DNA of 64,000 nucleotides from Pseudopyrenochaeta lycopersici (lineage: Eukaryota > Ascomycota > Dothideomycetes > Pleosporales > Pseudopyrenochaetaceae), in the NCBI GenBank assembly GCA_003313425.1, contig NHZP01000016.1, positions 434,001 through 498,000 on the forward strand. Direction: 5' to 3'. Within the stretch, counting starts at the first letter, position 1, and each line of letters opens with the position of its first letter. The notes beneath the pieces are model-generated. The model searched no databases. It saw only the letters and a list, made by a program, of their open reading frames with translations, and was not told where the DNA came from. The translations under genes and the position numbers were made by a program. This document shows, piece by piece, positions 10,071 through 22,213 of this stretch.

Positions 10071-12736
10071 ATGGCAGATGCGTCTCTTGGCCAAAGCACC
10101 GCCTCTGCCCAGGTACCTGAAGCGCTTTTGACTGATCATGGAGCCGGTATGTATTCTTGCATCTGTCGTGCTACCCGAAAGCGATATTGACTGCCATTTA
10201 GAATCTTCACATGTCCACGATCCTGCCGGGGACGCCCAGGCCTCTGCACCAGCTAATCTACCGCTGAGGCAATCACTGAGGCAGCCTCTTACTGCTATAG
10301 CGCCCAAAATTCACGATGTGACAGAAAAGTTTACAAGGGCTTGCAATGGTAGGTTTGTTCAGTCCGTCTATCGTTGAGGGGCATCGCGGGGCTACTCCAT
10401 CAAACTGTTCGCACGTGCTCAAGATGAGAAGCTTCCTGTCCCCCAAAACGATCAGACATGGTTGCTAATTGCGATTACAGCCCTCGAAGTCGGTCAACTT
10501 GTCAAAGATGACTACTTTACGCTCTTTGAGTCGATTGGAGCAATAGAGGTACACTAGTCTCTCACATCAAATCCAGCAATCACTCTGATTATTGTGAAAC
10601 AGATCATGGACGCCAAGATGGACAGTGGCTTTTTACAACCAGGAGAGACTCTTGAAGATGACTACAACTGTCTGACTCCGTTGCTTCCCGAAGAGCTTAT
10701 CGGCGTTATGGACCAGCTGCTCTGCTACGAAATGGCGTGGCATACTGGGTATCCCTTGTCTCAAACTTTGTTCACATCTGTCTACATAGACAAGCTTTTG
10801 TGGCCCGAGACTAAGATCTTCGAGCAAGCACAATTCTACCGCGGTGACATCTCGGACGACAAGAGGCCGGGGCCTCTGCTTCAGGTGTTAAGAGCATACT
10901 GTCTGGCCCTAATCAAAGGCTGCGACTTTGTCATAGCAAAGATTACAGCTCGAGACTATTTTGAAGAGGAGGACTTTTGCACACATACGTATAATCGAGT
11001 GCTGTTCGTCAATACTCCAATGGACGTCTTTTTAAGAGAATTAGATGCAGCCGTCGAAATTATGGAAGAGTCAGTGGTTCGGCATCCATGCTATCAGTAC
11101 TGCTTTGCTAACCTAGAACAGTATTGACCTCAATATTAACGATGCTCTTCGATCAGCGATCACCTCAAGGCTCGATTCAAGGAAATTCTTTCTCCGAGCT
11201 TTAGATATAGACATGCCACTCAACCAGATCTCCTACTCTTGGCCTCCAATATCACAAAGCATTCACACACTCAAAAGTACATACCAGCTTGGTAAGGCTG
11301 TTCCCGGGGCTTTCAGCACCAAAATGCAACGACGCCTTGCATCAACGGTACCCCCGCGTCCCATTGTAGAGCTCGACTTCAAAGACGCCTTGGATAAATT
11401 TGAACAACTCAGTGCGGACTGTGAGGAAGCAACACGTTTTATTAGCCTCCCGCAAGACCCTCTCGAGTACCAGTCCTTCCTTTGGCACTTTGCTTCTCGC
11501 TCACCCCCGCCGTTGGCGTATGCCAGGTCGTACCTAGCAACTCTCCTTTTCCATCCAGATGTCCTACAAGCATCAGTATCAGTGCCATTGGCAGATGTGA
11601 AAGCACTTGCTCTGCCAGCTAGCCCGCTGCTAGACCCGACAAATTGGACACTATCACCACCACGTGATCCGCTGATGCCAAAACCACCGCGGCTCCAGCT
11701 TGCTATGCTTATTGATGAGTTTGTGGAACGATCAGGACAGCCATATCTAGACCTTTGGGTTGCACTCGGTCAAAACAGGTGTCGCCTACGTCGCATGTTA
11801 ACGCATGTCATCACTGGTTGGGATATGCTGCAGGCAGATGCTAGTTTGGTCGACGAAGATCTTTTCCGTGCTGCCGAAGAATTGAGTATTTCAGAACAGG
11901 TCATGGAATTCTCACTATCGACTTGGGTATATCATAAGAAGCTCTGGATGGTAGAGAAGATCATTCTCCTGAGCTTCGAGCAGGATATCTACCTCCCTGA
12001 CGAATTCGCTGGGATGTATCTGTACCTGTCTCTTATCGCTACTCGACGTAAAGAACTGCTAAAGCGTATAGAAGCTTACTATCTCAAGAGAGGCAAACAG
12101 TTACTGGGTGCGAGGAGATTCCGAGAAGCACAAGAAGTTGACGACGCTGGTCCCTATCTGGACAGCTTATTAGCGGAGGCAGAAGGTATTGCGTCTTTGA
12201 GCCTTGCTTTGGCGCGGTTCTACATAATTCTACTATACCTGAACCTTCTACCGACACCGAAACGTCCATTATCTGGAGAGGAGCTTCGTTACGAGTTGCG
12301 GATGAAGCCTTTCCTCCGCCTCCAACCTCCGGAAGCTCCCCCATTTGAAGACTTCAAAGCACATACCCAACCTTACGGAGAGTACTCTTCACCGAATGCC
12401 GTCTTCTACTCTGATCTTTATGAGGCGAACTCGGAGCTCTGGAATGGAGTACTGAATCACCTCAAAGCAGCCAAGGACGCCTTCTCTGAGCTTAAGAAGG
12501 TTGGTGCGAAGGCCTCTAGGGCGGAAGGTGTTGAGAAGGCATGGACTAAAGATATTCAAAGCGCTCTGGCAAGTTGTATTGCGTTGAGTGTTGCAGTTGC
12601 TAGCGTCAAAGATGCCGTGCAGGAAAAGGATGTAATGGCTGGTGATAACCCGAGTGTCAAGATCGAAATACCGGAGTCAGGGACGGGAAAGAGATATGCG
12701 GAGGGTTGGATCATAGTAAAGGTGATGAAGAGGTAA
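10071..12736 (+). CDS. MAK10: NatC N-acetyltransferase auxiliary subunit Mak10/Naa35
   Basis: Five exons (10071-10146, 10202-10348, 10481-10548, 10603-11069, 11122-12736) give 790 residues with all phases matching. The Mak10 N-terminal signature is clear: LEVGQLVKDDYFTLFESIGA joined to IMDAKMDSGFLQPGE, then YNCLTPLLPEELIGVMDQLL and EMAWHTGYPLSQTLF. The remainder is a long helical region typical of the family. Mak10/Naa35 is the scaffold and ribosome anchor of the NatC complex (with catalytic Naa30 and Naa38), which acetylates N-termini beginning Met-Leu, Met-Ile, Met-Phe and similar. The least certain junction is the fourth intron, whose donor reads GTCAGT. The start is the ATG in the ACACCATGG context. 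Confidence 0.9.
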
Positions 12737-13033
12737 TAAAAATCTTGTATCTGTGCTAAACAGCAATGTACAAAACAGACATGGTTCTGATGTGCGAATA
12801 ATGATAAGGGCGGGAAAGAGCTCCTACTTAACAATGAAATTGAACCTACATACCTATATTCAACCAACGTGCGTACAAGTCCATACTTCACTATGAGCCC
12901 TATTACTCAAGGCGAAAATAAAACGCAAATCTCCGCCCACGCGTAGTGGTGCATACCAACTGATACAAAAGGCTAATAAGCGGCCTTCAAAACTTTCTTC
13001 TGGTCTATAAATATTTGCGTAAGGCGAAATTAT

Positions 13034-14728
13034 CTATCCTGATGGCATTTCAAGGAGGGCTCTCATATCAAGTTTCTTAATGACCTCATCGTGGAACTGC
13101 ATCGGCCAGTCCATATCGGCAATTTGATGCTCAAACCGATCATCAATACAACACAGCACAGCCTGTGCATACATTGGCCCCATGTGATGTGAAAGCCTTC
13201 GCTTACAGAGCTGTTTGAGAATGCTCTGTACCGGGACTGAGTTCTGGCGACCACTCCGCACTGTGACCTCTTTAACCATACTTGCGGTCGTCTGCCACAG
13301 GCCAATCTCGAGCAGCACAACGCCCAGCGCGTAGAGGTCGTGGAGTTTCGTGAAGCTTACCCTGGGTTCGCCTTGTCTGTCTGGATGCCGGTACAGATTG
13401 CGCTCGTAGTCGTTGTCGAAGTCTAACCTTGTGGTAGCAGCCTGCGGGCGTGCATATTCAAAGTTGACGAGATAGGGTGATGTGACTAGAAGGCTTTGGG
13501 TTTGGGACTGTCGAAAGAAAACGATGGAGTCGGAGCGGAGGCTCTTGTGTACCCAGCCATCCGAATGAAACGCGGCAATTGATCGGGCGATTTTAGCCGC
13601 AACTTGGAAGCGCCGTGGAAGGTCAAGTCTTGTGTCGGTCTTGTTTGCCTCAATAAGGTCATGCAAAGACACTGGTGGACAAAGGGTATCTGTGTTGGGC
13701 GGGAAATTGAACGCGAACGTATGACGCTGGAGTGTGGGCTCCTCGAGTAGTCCACGAAATTGCAGTGTGGCGAGATTGTTGTCACCTGCGGATGCGAGAA
13801 GCTTTGCCAGTTGCTGTGCGCGCATGTTGTCGATGTGTATCTCTTCGTCGGTTTGTTCGTCTCTTTCGAGGTAGCTTTTGTACTCTACTAATACATTTTG
13901 TGTTGCTCGGCCTTGAAGAAGAGCTTCACAGTGAACAAGCGGGCCTGCGGATGACGCTGCAATTGGTTGGAAATGTTCGTTTAATAAAGTGATTTCCACT
14001 GTGCTGTCCTCGTTGTGCATAATCTGTTTGAGCTTTTTGTGGGCAAGTAGGCCAAGCCGCTGGGAATCCTCAACCCGCTCAGGAGTCTCCAGGGCAGGCA
14101 AGGCTGACATGAGCGGAAGTATATCTTTTAGTCGCTTGTTCTCCTCTTGCAGTCCGATGATCACTCTCTCGAACTTTCTCTTCTCGACTAGTGCCCATTT
14201 CCATGAGTCTAAATTGTCATTGACTCTGTTACTTGCTTTGATGCCAAGCCACCGTAATGCCCTGGTTGACATAGAATGGTGTTGTGCTTCGACGAGTTGC
14301 TCGCTCAAATCGAACTCAATCGCCTTGGTATCGTACATCGACGCATTTAGGAAAGGCGAGTAAGTCTGGTACTCCTGGTCTTCATCGGAGGCGACACGGC
14401 TGTAGTCCCCGAGCAGTAGCCGCATACGTTCAATTATCTCATGAACTTGGTGTAGCCAACGCTGGTTGATGTTTTCCTGTTCCACTATGCGGCCATTTTG
14501 GAGAAAACATTGCCCTAGCGATTGCAAGAACAGTATCTCATAGCGAAATTTAGATTCTAGTTCTTTGCGTTCTGGGGTTGCATTGCGTTTCGAAACATTG
14601 ACGCGGTATCTGATTCTTAGCTGCCTGATGTCTATGCTAACGCTGTATACTCACACAAAACGGCAGACGAGGTAAACCTCCTTGAACGATGTGAATACCG
14701 CAAGGGCAAGACTTGCCGGCTCACACAT
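13034..14728 (-). CDS. HeLo-domain protein with C-terminal pseudokinase (MLKL-like layout)
   Basis: Two exons on the minus strand (14728-14655, 14609-13034) give 549 residues. The 45-base intron has a GTGAGT donor and restores the true N-terminus MCEPASLALAVFTSFKEVYL. Residues 1 to ~200 follow the fungal HeLo (HET-S N-terminal) helical-bundle pattern: a hydrophobic first helix, then FRYEILFLQSLGQCFLQNG, VHEIIERMRLLLGDY and WKWALVEKRKFERVI. Residues ~300-540 have a kinase fold, but the catalytic-loop position reads VHKSLRSDSIVFF (no Asp) and the DFG position reads VNFEYAR, so it should be catalytically dead. HeLo domains in HET-S are membrane-disrupting cell-death effectors. A death or allorecognition role is inferred from this layout. 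It is transcribed away from the kinase gene at 14950. Confidence 0.78.
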
Positions 14729-14949
14729 TGCAATTCAGAGAAGTAGTTTAGATCTAGTCACTGGAGGTTCGACGATGGTTTATGTCTAGAGATTTTACCG
14801 TGACGGGTGATGATAAGGCAAGATGCCTTGTACACAGCCCCAAAACTGCGGTCAGCTGAAGGCAGACACACGAGGCTGAGGTTGCCCCAACACCTGCATA
14901 TAGTCTGCTTCAACTTTCCAACACGATGACATGAGTTCTCGCTATCGGC
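14729..14949. promoter_or_regulatory. Short divergent promoter between HeLo-pseudokinase and kinase-membrane genes
   Basis: Only 221 bases separate the two start codons, so the pair probably shares control elements and may be co-expressed. No specific operator is recognised. Confidence 0.45.
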
Positions 14950-17900
14950 ATGTTCACGGCCGGTTCAGATTCGACATTGGGTGAAGCAATCGTTGATGAG
15001 GGGCGCGGGGCCTCAGATGGGACGAAGCAGGTCGGTCCGAGCGAGACGACACCCCTTCTCACCAACGTGTATCCTCAGCAGCCATACCAGCGTATAACTA
15101 CTGGAGCGGCATCACACAGCGCTCGCCATGGGCCAATGTCCTACGTGGCTGCGTCTGCGGAGGCCTTCTCCCGCACCACCGGCATCAGATTAGCGAAAAT
15201 CAAGCGAGTCCTGGAGAGTGAATCACTCTCATTCCGCCCCTCTTGGTTTCATTCATGGAAGAAAGGAAGCCAGATGCTCTCTATTGATCCATCTTCAAGG
15301 TCGAAAACCCCGCCAAGAGAGCCTCTAGCTATTTTCAAGGACTTACTGGACCTCCTGGTAGCGCATCACGTTCCAGGACCGATGCTATTCCGCATGCAAA
15401 ACGAATTCACCGATCGTCTTGGGCATGGGAGAACATTCGAGGCGTTTGGTGTTTCCGAGCAGCGCTTCTTGCAAGACTTACACATTGATAAGCTTCAGCC
15501 AGACCGCATCAAAGATATCGATAGCATCGCGAAAGCACTACCAAGGATTGCAGTCAAACGAGCATACGTCGATGACATAAATGCAAATAGAAGCACTTTC
15601 TCATCTGAATCAACCACTGCCACCCGCGCTTTTGGCCAGCAACTTTACTGTGTGGAGAGAGAAATCAAGAATCTTTGCAATCCTGCATTGCGCGACCATC
15701 CCAACATTGTGCGACTGCTGGCATGGGGTCTCTGTCTGGATACGCTCGAGGACGTTTCCGGATCAGTGCCTCGGATTCCTTTGCTGGTCATGGAACGCGC
15801 GAGTTATTCTTTGGCAGACTTCATTGTCGCACGACCAATGTCGAATTCAAGGGATGCTGAAGGTCACTTGTATGCGAAGATATGTCTCGATATAGGTCGA
15901 GGCCTTGCAGCAATTCACGATTCAGACATGATACACGGCGATATCAAATTACAGAATGTTCTCATGTTCCAAGAGGAGGGCGGTTGGGTGGCAAAGCTCA
16001 GCGACTTTGGGTTGACTGTGAATGCTCGCCCAGATTTATTATCAAGTCAGGACATCGATTACCGTGGTACTCCACGATGGTGTCCTCCACCTGGAAGCTC
16101 AAGGTACGTCCTAGGTGATTTATTCTCGTTCGACTACTTTGCCTACGGGCTCGTCATGTGGTGCCTCTTTCTCAACCGCACAACTTCGCCTATGCCCCCG
16201 GATGAAGCAATACTTGAGAGTGCCGATAGTCACTTTGCACCCAAAAATCTGTACACTACCGCAATAGCACAAATTCTAGCAGCAAATGGGGTCGTGGCAA
16301 ACCGTACGAGGCTGGTACTGCGGAGCTGTCTTCACGATGATCCTCGCCTGTGGAGATACCGACCGTGGCGATATCTTGATACAGAAAAATTTCCAGCGAT
16401 CGGATACACATCGGATTCCGTCACATTTCCAATCTCAATTGCAAGCTCATTCAAGAAATATTTGCGTAAAAGTGTGGCAACCATAGCCACCTCTGCAGAG
16501 TACTCCATAAATACTCCCCAGGTTGTGCTCAGGTCAGCCTTGCGAGAACCATTTCGACTGTAGGTGAATGCTTGTGAAGGCGCTTTAAGTTCAACTAATA
16601 TCTCCTAGGACATCCAGGGCTCTCCCTCTCCTCTCCACCGTTTACAATCCAGGACGCGCAGCTGGAACCTGGGCTGGCTTGCGTAGAATATTTACCAAGC
16701 ATTGGTCCGAAAGGAGACGGGAGGTCGAACGGGCAGCACAACTTGTTGGAAGTTGGCGCCGCCTCGGTATCAACCCAGGTGCCATCAATATCATTTACCA
16801 TCCTGTTACGCACCGCTGCAGCGATTATTCCCAACTATTCTCGGCGCTGACATCCCAAATGAACGAATATGCCACACATGAGCCTCGAACCTATGCTTTG
16901 GCACGCCTGCGTAGTCGCATTCCGCGATGCTGTTACCAGGCTACTCGTTACGAACATAAGAACTTACTATCGCTCGCCCTCAGTCAAAAATGCAACATTA
17001 CTGTACTTGCGTGGCTTTGTAGGGGAGAAATCGGACACTACGAGGTATCATCTCTGGATACTCCAATTTTGGAAGCCCTCAAACGTGGAGCTGACTCACT
17101 CGTTGAGCGTTTCATCCTTCTTGCTGAAAACGGGTACCGGCTCGATAAGAATCAGTCCTATAAGGGCTTCGATATGCCACGGTCAGGATTGCAAGCAATA
17201 ATTGGCGATATTTGGGATAAAGGCCTGGATTCCCAACCTTTTGTGCACTGTCTATCGCGCTTGCAGAGATACGCTGCGGATAAAAGAAGCTCTAGAACGA
17301 TGCCGCCATCCTTGCGTTACTTTCTCACCGGTCACGGCCTTCCGGACACTCTTGGGGAAGAATCGCTGTCTGATACGCCTGAGTTTTGGACAACGGCGCT
17401 CCACGATTGCGTTAACCTGCTCTATTACGACGCAGTTGAAGCACTGGTCTTAGGAGGTTTCGAGGTAAACTGTCTTAATGCTGAAGGCAAAACTGCCTTG
17501 CAAACACTATTTGAGGCGACAGATCATCCTAACGACGATGTTCGCGAGCTGGAGCGTGACCGAATTATAGCTCTGTTGCAGCAACGCCCAGCAAAGGTTT
17601 GGCATCCAGAATTCATCCCGAGTTCTTCCCAACAGCTACCAATGGGCTGGAGTCAGGTGCAAGTTCGAGTGAATCCTGCCGCCAGAAATGTGCACACAAT
17701 GTATCAAGAGCGTCATTTTGGCTCCTTGACATTCCGGCGACCAACGTTCAGCTTCTTTAGCGACCAACGTCTCGCGCTTGGGTTCCGTAAAGTAAGTGTG
17801 CCAGGACAAACATATCACTTGGATCTCTTGCGATTCATTATAGACCCGCTGGTTCTGCCTGATCGTTCGAAGCCCATAGAGTGGGCATATTCCCAACAGT

Positions 17901-19357
17901 GGTACGCAGAAGAAGCCGCATTAAGCGATCAGCTTGAACTCTATACCGTGCGATGGATCGTCACATACACAGTGACAGCTTGCTGGGCAGCGACTTTGCA
18001 GACCTGGAGTGGAATCCGGCTCATTCTTTCCATCATGGCTGGTATGGTACAAAGCATACCAAACGGGCGTTCACAACGCTTCAAGTTTGCCTTTCTAGTC
18101 ACTGAACTTTTCATTATTCCTCTGATCCGATATTTCCCGTATATTTTTATCCCCCTCTCATGTCTACTGTCGACGTCAATGAACCCCGTCGTGAAGACTG
18201 GCATCGACCTCACGGCTCTCGCGGCTCTTTGCCATATCATGCAGGGTGCGCTATCTTATTTCCTGACCCAGGATGGGAATGGATATGTAGCAGCTTCGTT
18301 CTGCAACTTCACTGTGGAATTGTTTGTAAGTATTTCGTGAACTGCAGGCTATGAGATTCTGACGTTGTACAGACTTTTTGTTTCCTGATTCATCACAGGC
18401 TGTATGACTCGATTTATGGCTTCATCTTTGTTGGAGTCATCATGAACATTCAAGTTGTTCGTCCATCGCAGTATGCTTGTATTTGCTTTCCGCTGATGAA
18501 TGTAGATGTTATTCGGAATTTCCACTGGACATCTGGTCAGAGATTACACAGCTCTTCGACTACAGATTCTTGCATTCACATTACTTCTTTACCTCCGCTC
18601 TGATCATCCCATATCATCATTAGCCTTGATCAGCCGCATAATACCCTCTGTCCTTGTAACGAACTGGACGATATTCATCGCATTCATGGGCACCGTCATT
18701 ATACCCAGCTCCCCCATCGCCGTCTTCGCATCTCGGTTCCCAAAAACAACAGACCTCATATGCTTTCGCTGGCTCTGGAGTGGTGATGATGATAATGCCA
18801 GCATTAGCGCATGGCGCAAGGGCTATCTCTCATCCCAATCTCGAGGCATTCTTACAGCTCTGGTTTTTTCGTCGTTGGCGCTTACCGGGCGTACATCATT
18901 ACAGCTTGTGTCGCAAGCTGCAGCAAGCAATTCGGCGCATAGATCAACCCTTCTCTACCTTCTCATCCCGTTGGCCACGCGATCAAGCTTCATGTGCAAC
19001 ATGCTCGTTCGCAAGCCAGCATGGACCCCGAAAATCGACTACAATGGCGTAATCGCACTGACGCCTTTCCCAGCGGGCGTATATTTTAGCCCAAACGCCA
19101 GCACGTTCTGTCTACTGACTTTGCTATATCCTATTTTTTATTTTGCTGCATCTGCTGCCGGGTATTCGCTTGGATTCTCGATTCCACTCTTGAGCGGTTG
19201 GCGGCTTCTTGCCGTGGTGATTGGGTTCATGAACGCCGTGTATCTACGGCTGCGAGTTGGAGTGAGAGGGAACTATTGGCTAAACCTGTTCATATTCCAC
19301 TGTCTAGCATATTCAGCATTCCAGGCATATTTAGCGGCAACGATGCTGAAAGAATAG
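14950..19357 (+). CDS. Large protein kinase with ankyrin-like segment and polytopic membrane region
   Basis: Proposed four exons (14950-16559, 16609-18325, 18373-18470, 18541-19357) give 1,413 residues. A kinase domain (about 180-470) keeps its key residues: Lys203 in RIAVKRAYV, Asp331 in IHGDIKLQNVLM and Asp352 in LSDFGLT, so it is probably active. Residues following intron 1 are helical; one or two ankyrin-like repeats are seen at TALHDCVNLLYYDAVEALV and NAEGKTALQTLFE. The C-terminal third has roughly 8-12 hydrophobic helices, the first at WIVTYTVTACWAATL. The first two junctions are well supported. The last (GTATGC donor, GGTCAG acceptor) was chosen because it keeps the long hydrophobic frame; a different acceptor at 18506 would end the protein early and make 18506-19357 a separate gene. 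No family name is recognised for the whole. Confidence 0.65.
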
Positions 19358-19499
19358 CTCGTCGTAAATCAAAAATACTGATTCATAAACAAATCGGGGT
19401 ATCCTAGCCTGACCTGACCTGATCATAACCTTCGATCATACTCCTAAAACGCCGTTATGCAATATACAATCCTCGTCATTCCACTCAACGAACCCATCC

Positions 19500-19889
19500 C
19501 TATCCCTTATACTTTCTCAACGTCCTCTCACTAACCCTCCTCACACTGCGCGCCGAAATCCCACGCTCGCCCGCCTGTTTACTTTTGATCGACGCCTCAT
19601 TGATCAACCTATCCAGCCGTTAGCCCTGCAATCCACGTACCACAGTCCACCCATCGTATATGACGTGCTGCAAGCGGGCTCGTTAGGGGGGAAACGTACT
19701 CTTGCATGAACAGCGTGTAATTGAGAAATATCTATCCAACTCGTTAGAAAAAGGATGCAACAAGGACATATGCAGGCAGGGAACAGTGCGAGGACGTACG
19801 AGGATGTCTACGTTTTTGCTTAGTGGGCGGTTTGAGTGGGCTTTTATGATCTTCTTGACTGTGCCGCGGGGGTAGAGCGTTTGCGCCAT
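19500..19889 (-). CDS. CENPW: Kinetochore histone-fold protein CENP-W (Wip1)
   Basis: Three exons on the minus strand (19889-19800, 19731-19700, 19608-19500) give 76 residues. The middle exon is 32 bases. The spliced product begins MAQTLYPRGTVKKIIKAHSN, continues RPLSKNVDIL and IFLNYTLFMQELINEASIKS, and ends QAGERGISARSVRRVSERTL-RKYKG, the fungal CENP-W pattern. CENP-W pairs with CENP-T through a histone fold and forms part of the inner kinetochore. All junctions keep phase, and both introns end in TAG after a TAAC-type branch. Because no exon is longer than 109 bases the gene is easily missed. The family call is strong; function is inferred from orthologues. Confidence 0.87.
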
Positions 19890-20346
19890 TCTTGGAGAAT
19901 TTCTCTTTTGTCGCTTTGTTTCGGAGGTTCTGGTTGTATGTGCTTCAGAGGCGTGGATGGGGTGTTGTTTGGAGATGATGTTGATGGTATGGTGGTCTGT
20001 GCGTGGTGGTCGCGTTGGCACGTGAGAACGGGAGTTCATGGATTCACAGCGGAAAGGAACGCAGATCATGATTGTGCTGTGTAATGCTTTCTCTCAGTGG
20101 TCAATTGGAATTTGGTGTGCATTGACTCATACAAAATCGGCCCAGACTTTTGCTTAACTTATACAGACCGGGTATGATTTGCTGCATAGAAATTGCTCCT
20201 GTTCAACATGGTTTGGAAGAGAGCAACGTAGAACAAAGAGAATTGCAATATGGAACACTTCTAACTGGGACTATCACAAGGTAATGTTACACAAGCCCCG
20301 AGCCTAACGAGATTTTCCTTCTAAACTGCTCTCGAGATGATTGTAT
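19890..20346. other. Intergenic QCR2 to CENP-W
   Basis: 457 bases between two tandem minus-strand genes, so it holds the CENP-W promoter and the QCR2 3' flank. The open frame leading into CENP-W continues upstream to 20069 without a stop, but its composition is not protein-like, so the internal ATG at 19889 is used. Confidence 0.4.
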
Positions 20347-21899
20347 TTACACTTTGAGACCTAGCTCGGCAGCGTAGGGCAGTACGAATAGGTCACCGAC
20401 AGCAGATACTGAAGCGTTGCTCTCAAGTAATTGCTTAGCAGCCTGCGAAGATTTGTTAGCATGCGTTGGGTCAATATGTGTAAGATCAAGACTTACCGAC
20501 TTGATGGCTTCTTCTGACACGCCATCGATCGCCTTGGCAACCTCGTCAATCTGGTAAGCTTTTGTGTTGTGCACGAGACCGTTTCCAGTGAGCTCGAGGC
20601 CGGCGCGGACGTCCTGGCCGTTTTCTAGCTCCTTGAACTTGGCAGCGGCCTTGGCCTTGGAGATGTCCTCGGTCGAGATCTCGCCGGCAGCAATCTTCTT
20701 GATGGCCTCGACGGAAGCCTTGGCCGTAGCAGCGACAGCCGAAGCCGAGCCAGTGATGGTGGTGTAGAGCAGACCAGCGTCAGAGTAGATGGCGCTGGTA
20801 GTCTTGACCTTCGCACCCGGAGCAGCAGCGTTGCCGAGCTTAGTGAAGCCCGAAGACCACTTGACGGCTGATTCACCGCCGAGAAGAGACGAGAGGACAG
20901 CGATCTCAGGCTTGTAGAATTTGCCAGTGAAGGAGCTGGAGCCAGGGAATGCAATGACGAGGGCGTTGCCGCCGTCGTGGGCAATGCGCTCCTCACCACC
21001 GTAGTACTTGGACTGCTCGGCACCGGCGCTGGACTCCTCGAGGGCGGAGGCGGGGACGTTGTCGAAGAACTCGCCAACCCACTTGGAGAAGTCGCCGTGG
21101 TCGGCACCGTTGGCTACGACGGCGAAGTTGGGCTTTGCGTAGGCGATTTTTGCGTAGTATTCGATTGTCTGGGCGTCGAGGTACTTGGTGTAGGGAGTTG
21201 GCGAGGCAGAGGCAGTCGGGACGCCGAGTCCGCGATGGAAGGCGAGGCTGTGGACGGAGTTGGTGGCCATGGCGGTGACGCTGGCGAGGAAGCGCTTGTG
21301 GGCAAAGTCGATGAGAGGCAGGACCTCCTCGGCGTATACATGGGCTGGCGGGTGTCAATTCCATCACAAAGCGAGTCGATTCAAGGAGCATACGCTGGTA
21401 CTTGGTAGAGCTGGCGACCTCGCCGAGCAGCTCAACAAAGTAGGGCAGGTCGTCGCGGAGGAACTTGGCCTCGAGGACCAGGTTCTCGCGCGAGTGCCAT
21501 GCGTTGAGGGTAGCTCCCAGGAGCTCGGCCTCACGGACAATGCGCAGTGTGGAGCGGCGGTCGGTGCCCTAGATGCCAATTGAGCGTCAGCAGAGCTCCT
21601 CTGGGGTGGAATGGGGGGTTTTGAAGTGGGTGCAGGCGTACGCGGAAAGCAAAGTTGGCAAGGCCCTCGGTCAGGCCGGGCAGCGGCTGGAACCTGGTGC
21701 CGGCCTTTGCGACCAGGGCGAGCGTGGTCGTGGGGCCGGCAAAGTCTCTGCTGGCGTACTTGACGCCCTTTGCCTCGCCGGACTGGTACTGGAAGGAGCC
21801 TGAAGCTGGGGCAGCGAGGCCGCGGCGCTGCGTCTGGCGGGCGGCGTGGTGGCGGGCCGCACGCTGCGCGCCCCGGCAGGCGGTCGAGCGGGAGAGCAT
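20347..21899 (-). CDS. QCR2: Ubiquinol-cytochrome c reductase core protein 2
   Basis: Four exons on the minus strand (21899-21642, 21568-21394, 21344-20497, 20442-20347) give 458 residues. The first ~30 residues are Arg/Ala-rich without acids, a mitochondrial targeting peptide. The M16-peptidase fold follows: LVAKAGTRFQPLPGLTEGLA, NFAFRGTDRRSTLRIVREAE, LNAWHSRENLVLEAKFLRDD and YFVELLGEVASSTKYQPHVY. The zinc-binding HxxEH motif of active processing peptidases is absent, as expected for core 2. The protein is a structural core subunit of complex III on the matrix side of the inner membrane. The last intron has a textbook GTAAGT donor, GCTAAC branch and GCAG acceptor. Codons are strongly GC-biased compared with neighbours, consistent with high expression. 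Confidence 0.92.
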
Positions 21900-22213
21900 G
21901 GTGTAGAGGGCGCCGGGCTAGGGGCTGGCGAGGTGGTGGTGGACGGCAATGGATGGGGGAGCGTGTGCTGGGTCGATGCAAGACGATGGTCGACGAAGGT
22001 TTCCCGCGCCAAGCAACCGAAGTGCAAGTAATGCGTTCCGCCCGTCACTCGATTGGCCACAGCTGCCGTCACCCAGTCCCCGCCGCTATCATTTCTTTGC
22101 CTGCGCCTGGTCCTCGAGCTTCCCCAGCGCTCGTCCTTGCACATGTCCGACGCCAATGTCTCCACGGTAGCACGGCCGACCCCTAGATATCTGGCAAATA
22201 TCTAGGCCCAACC
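21900..22213. promoter_or_regulatory. Divergent promoter, QCR2 / RPC82, with a CCAAT box
   Basis: 314 bases between divergent start codons. A CCAAT box on the minus strand (22052-22056, in the context GGCCAATC) lies about 150 bases upstream of QCR2. In fungi, respiratory genes are commonly controlled by the CCAAT-binding Hap complex; that link is inferred, not shown. Confidence 0.45.

Noticed and set aside
18506..19357. A separate membrane-protein gene starting at the ATG at 18506
   Set aside because: An in-phase splice from 18470 to 18541 joins this frame smoothly to the upstream kinase gene and keeps the hydrophobic pattern; kept as the stated alternative.
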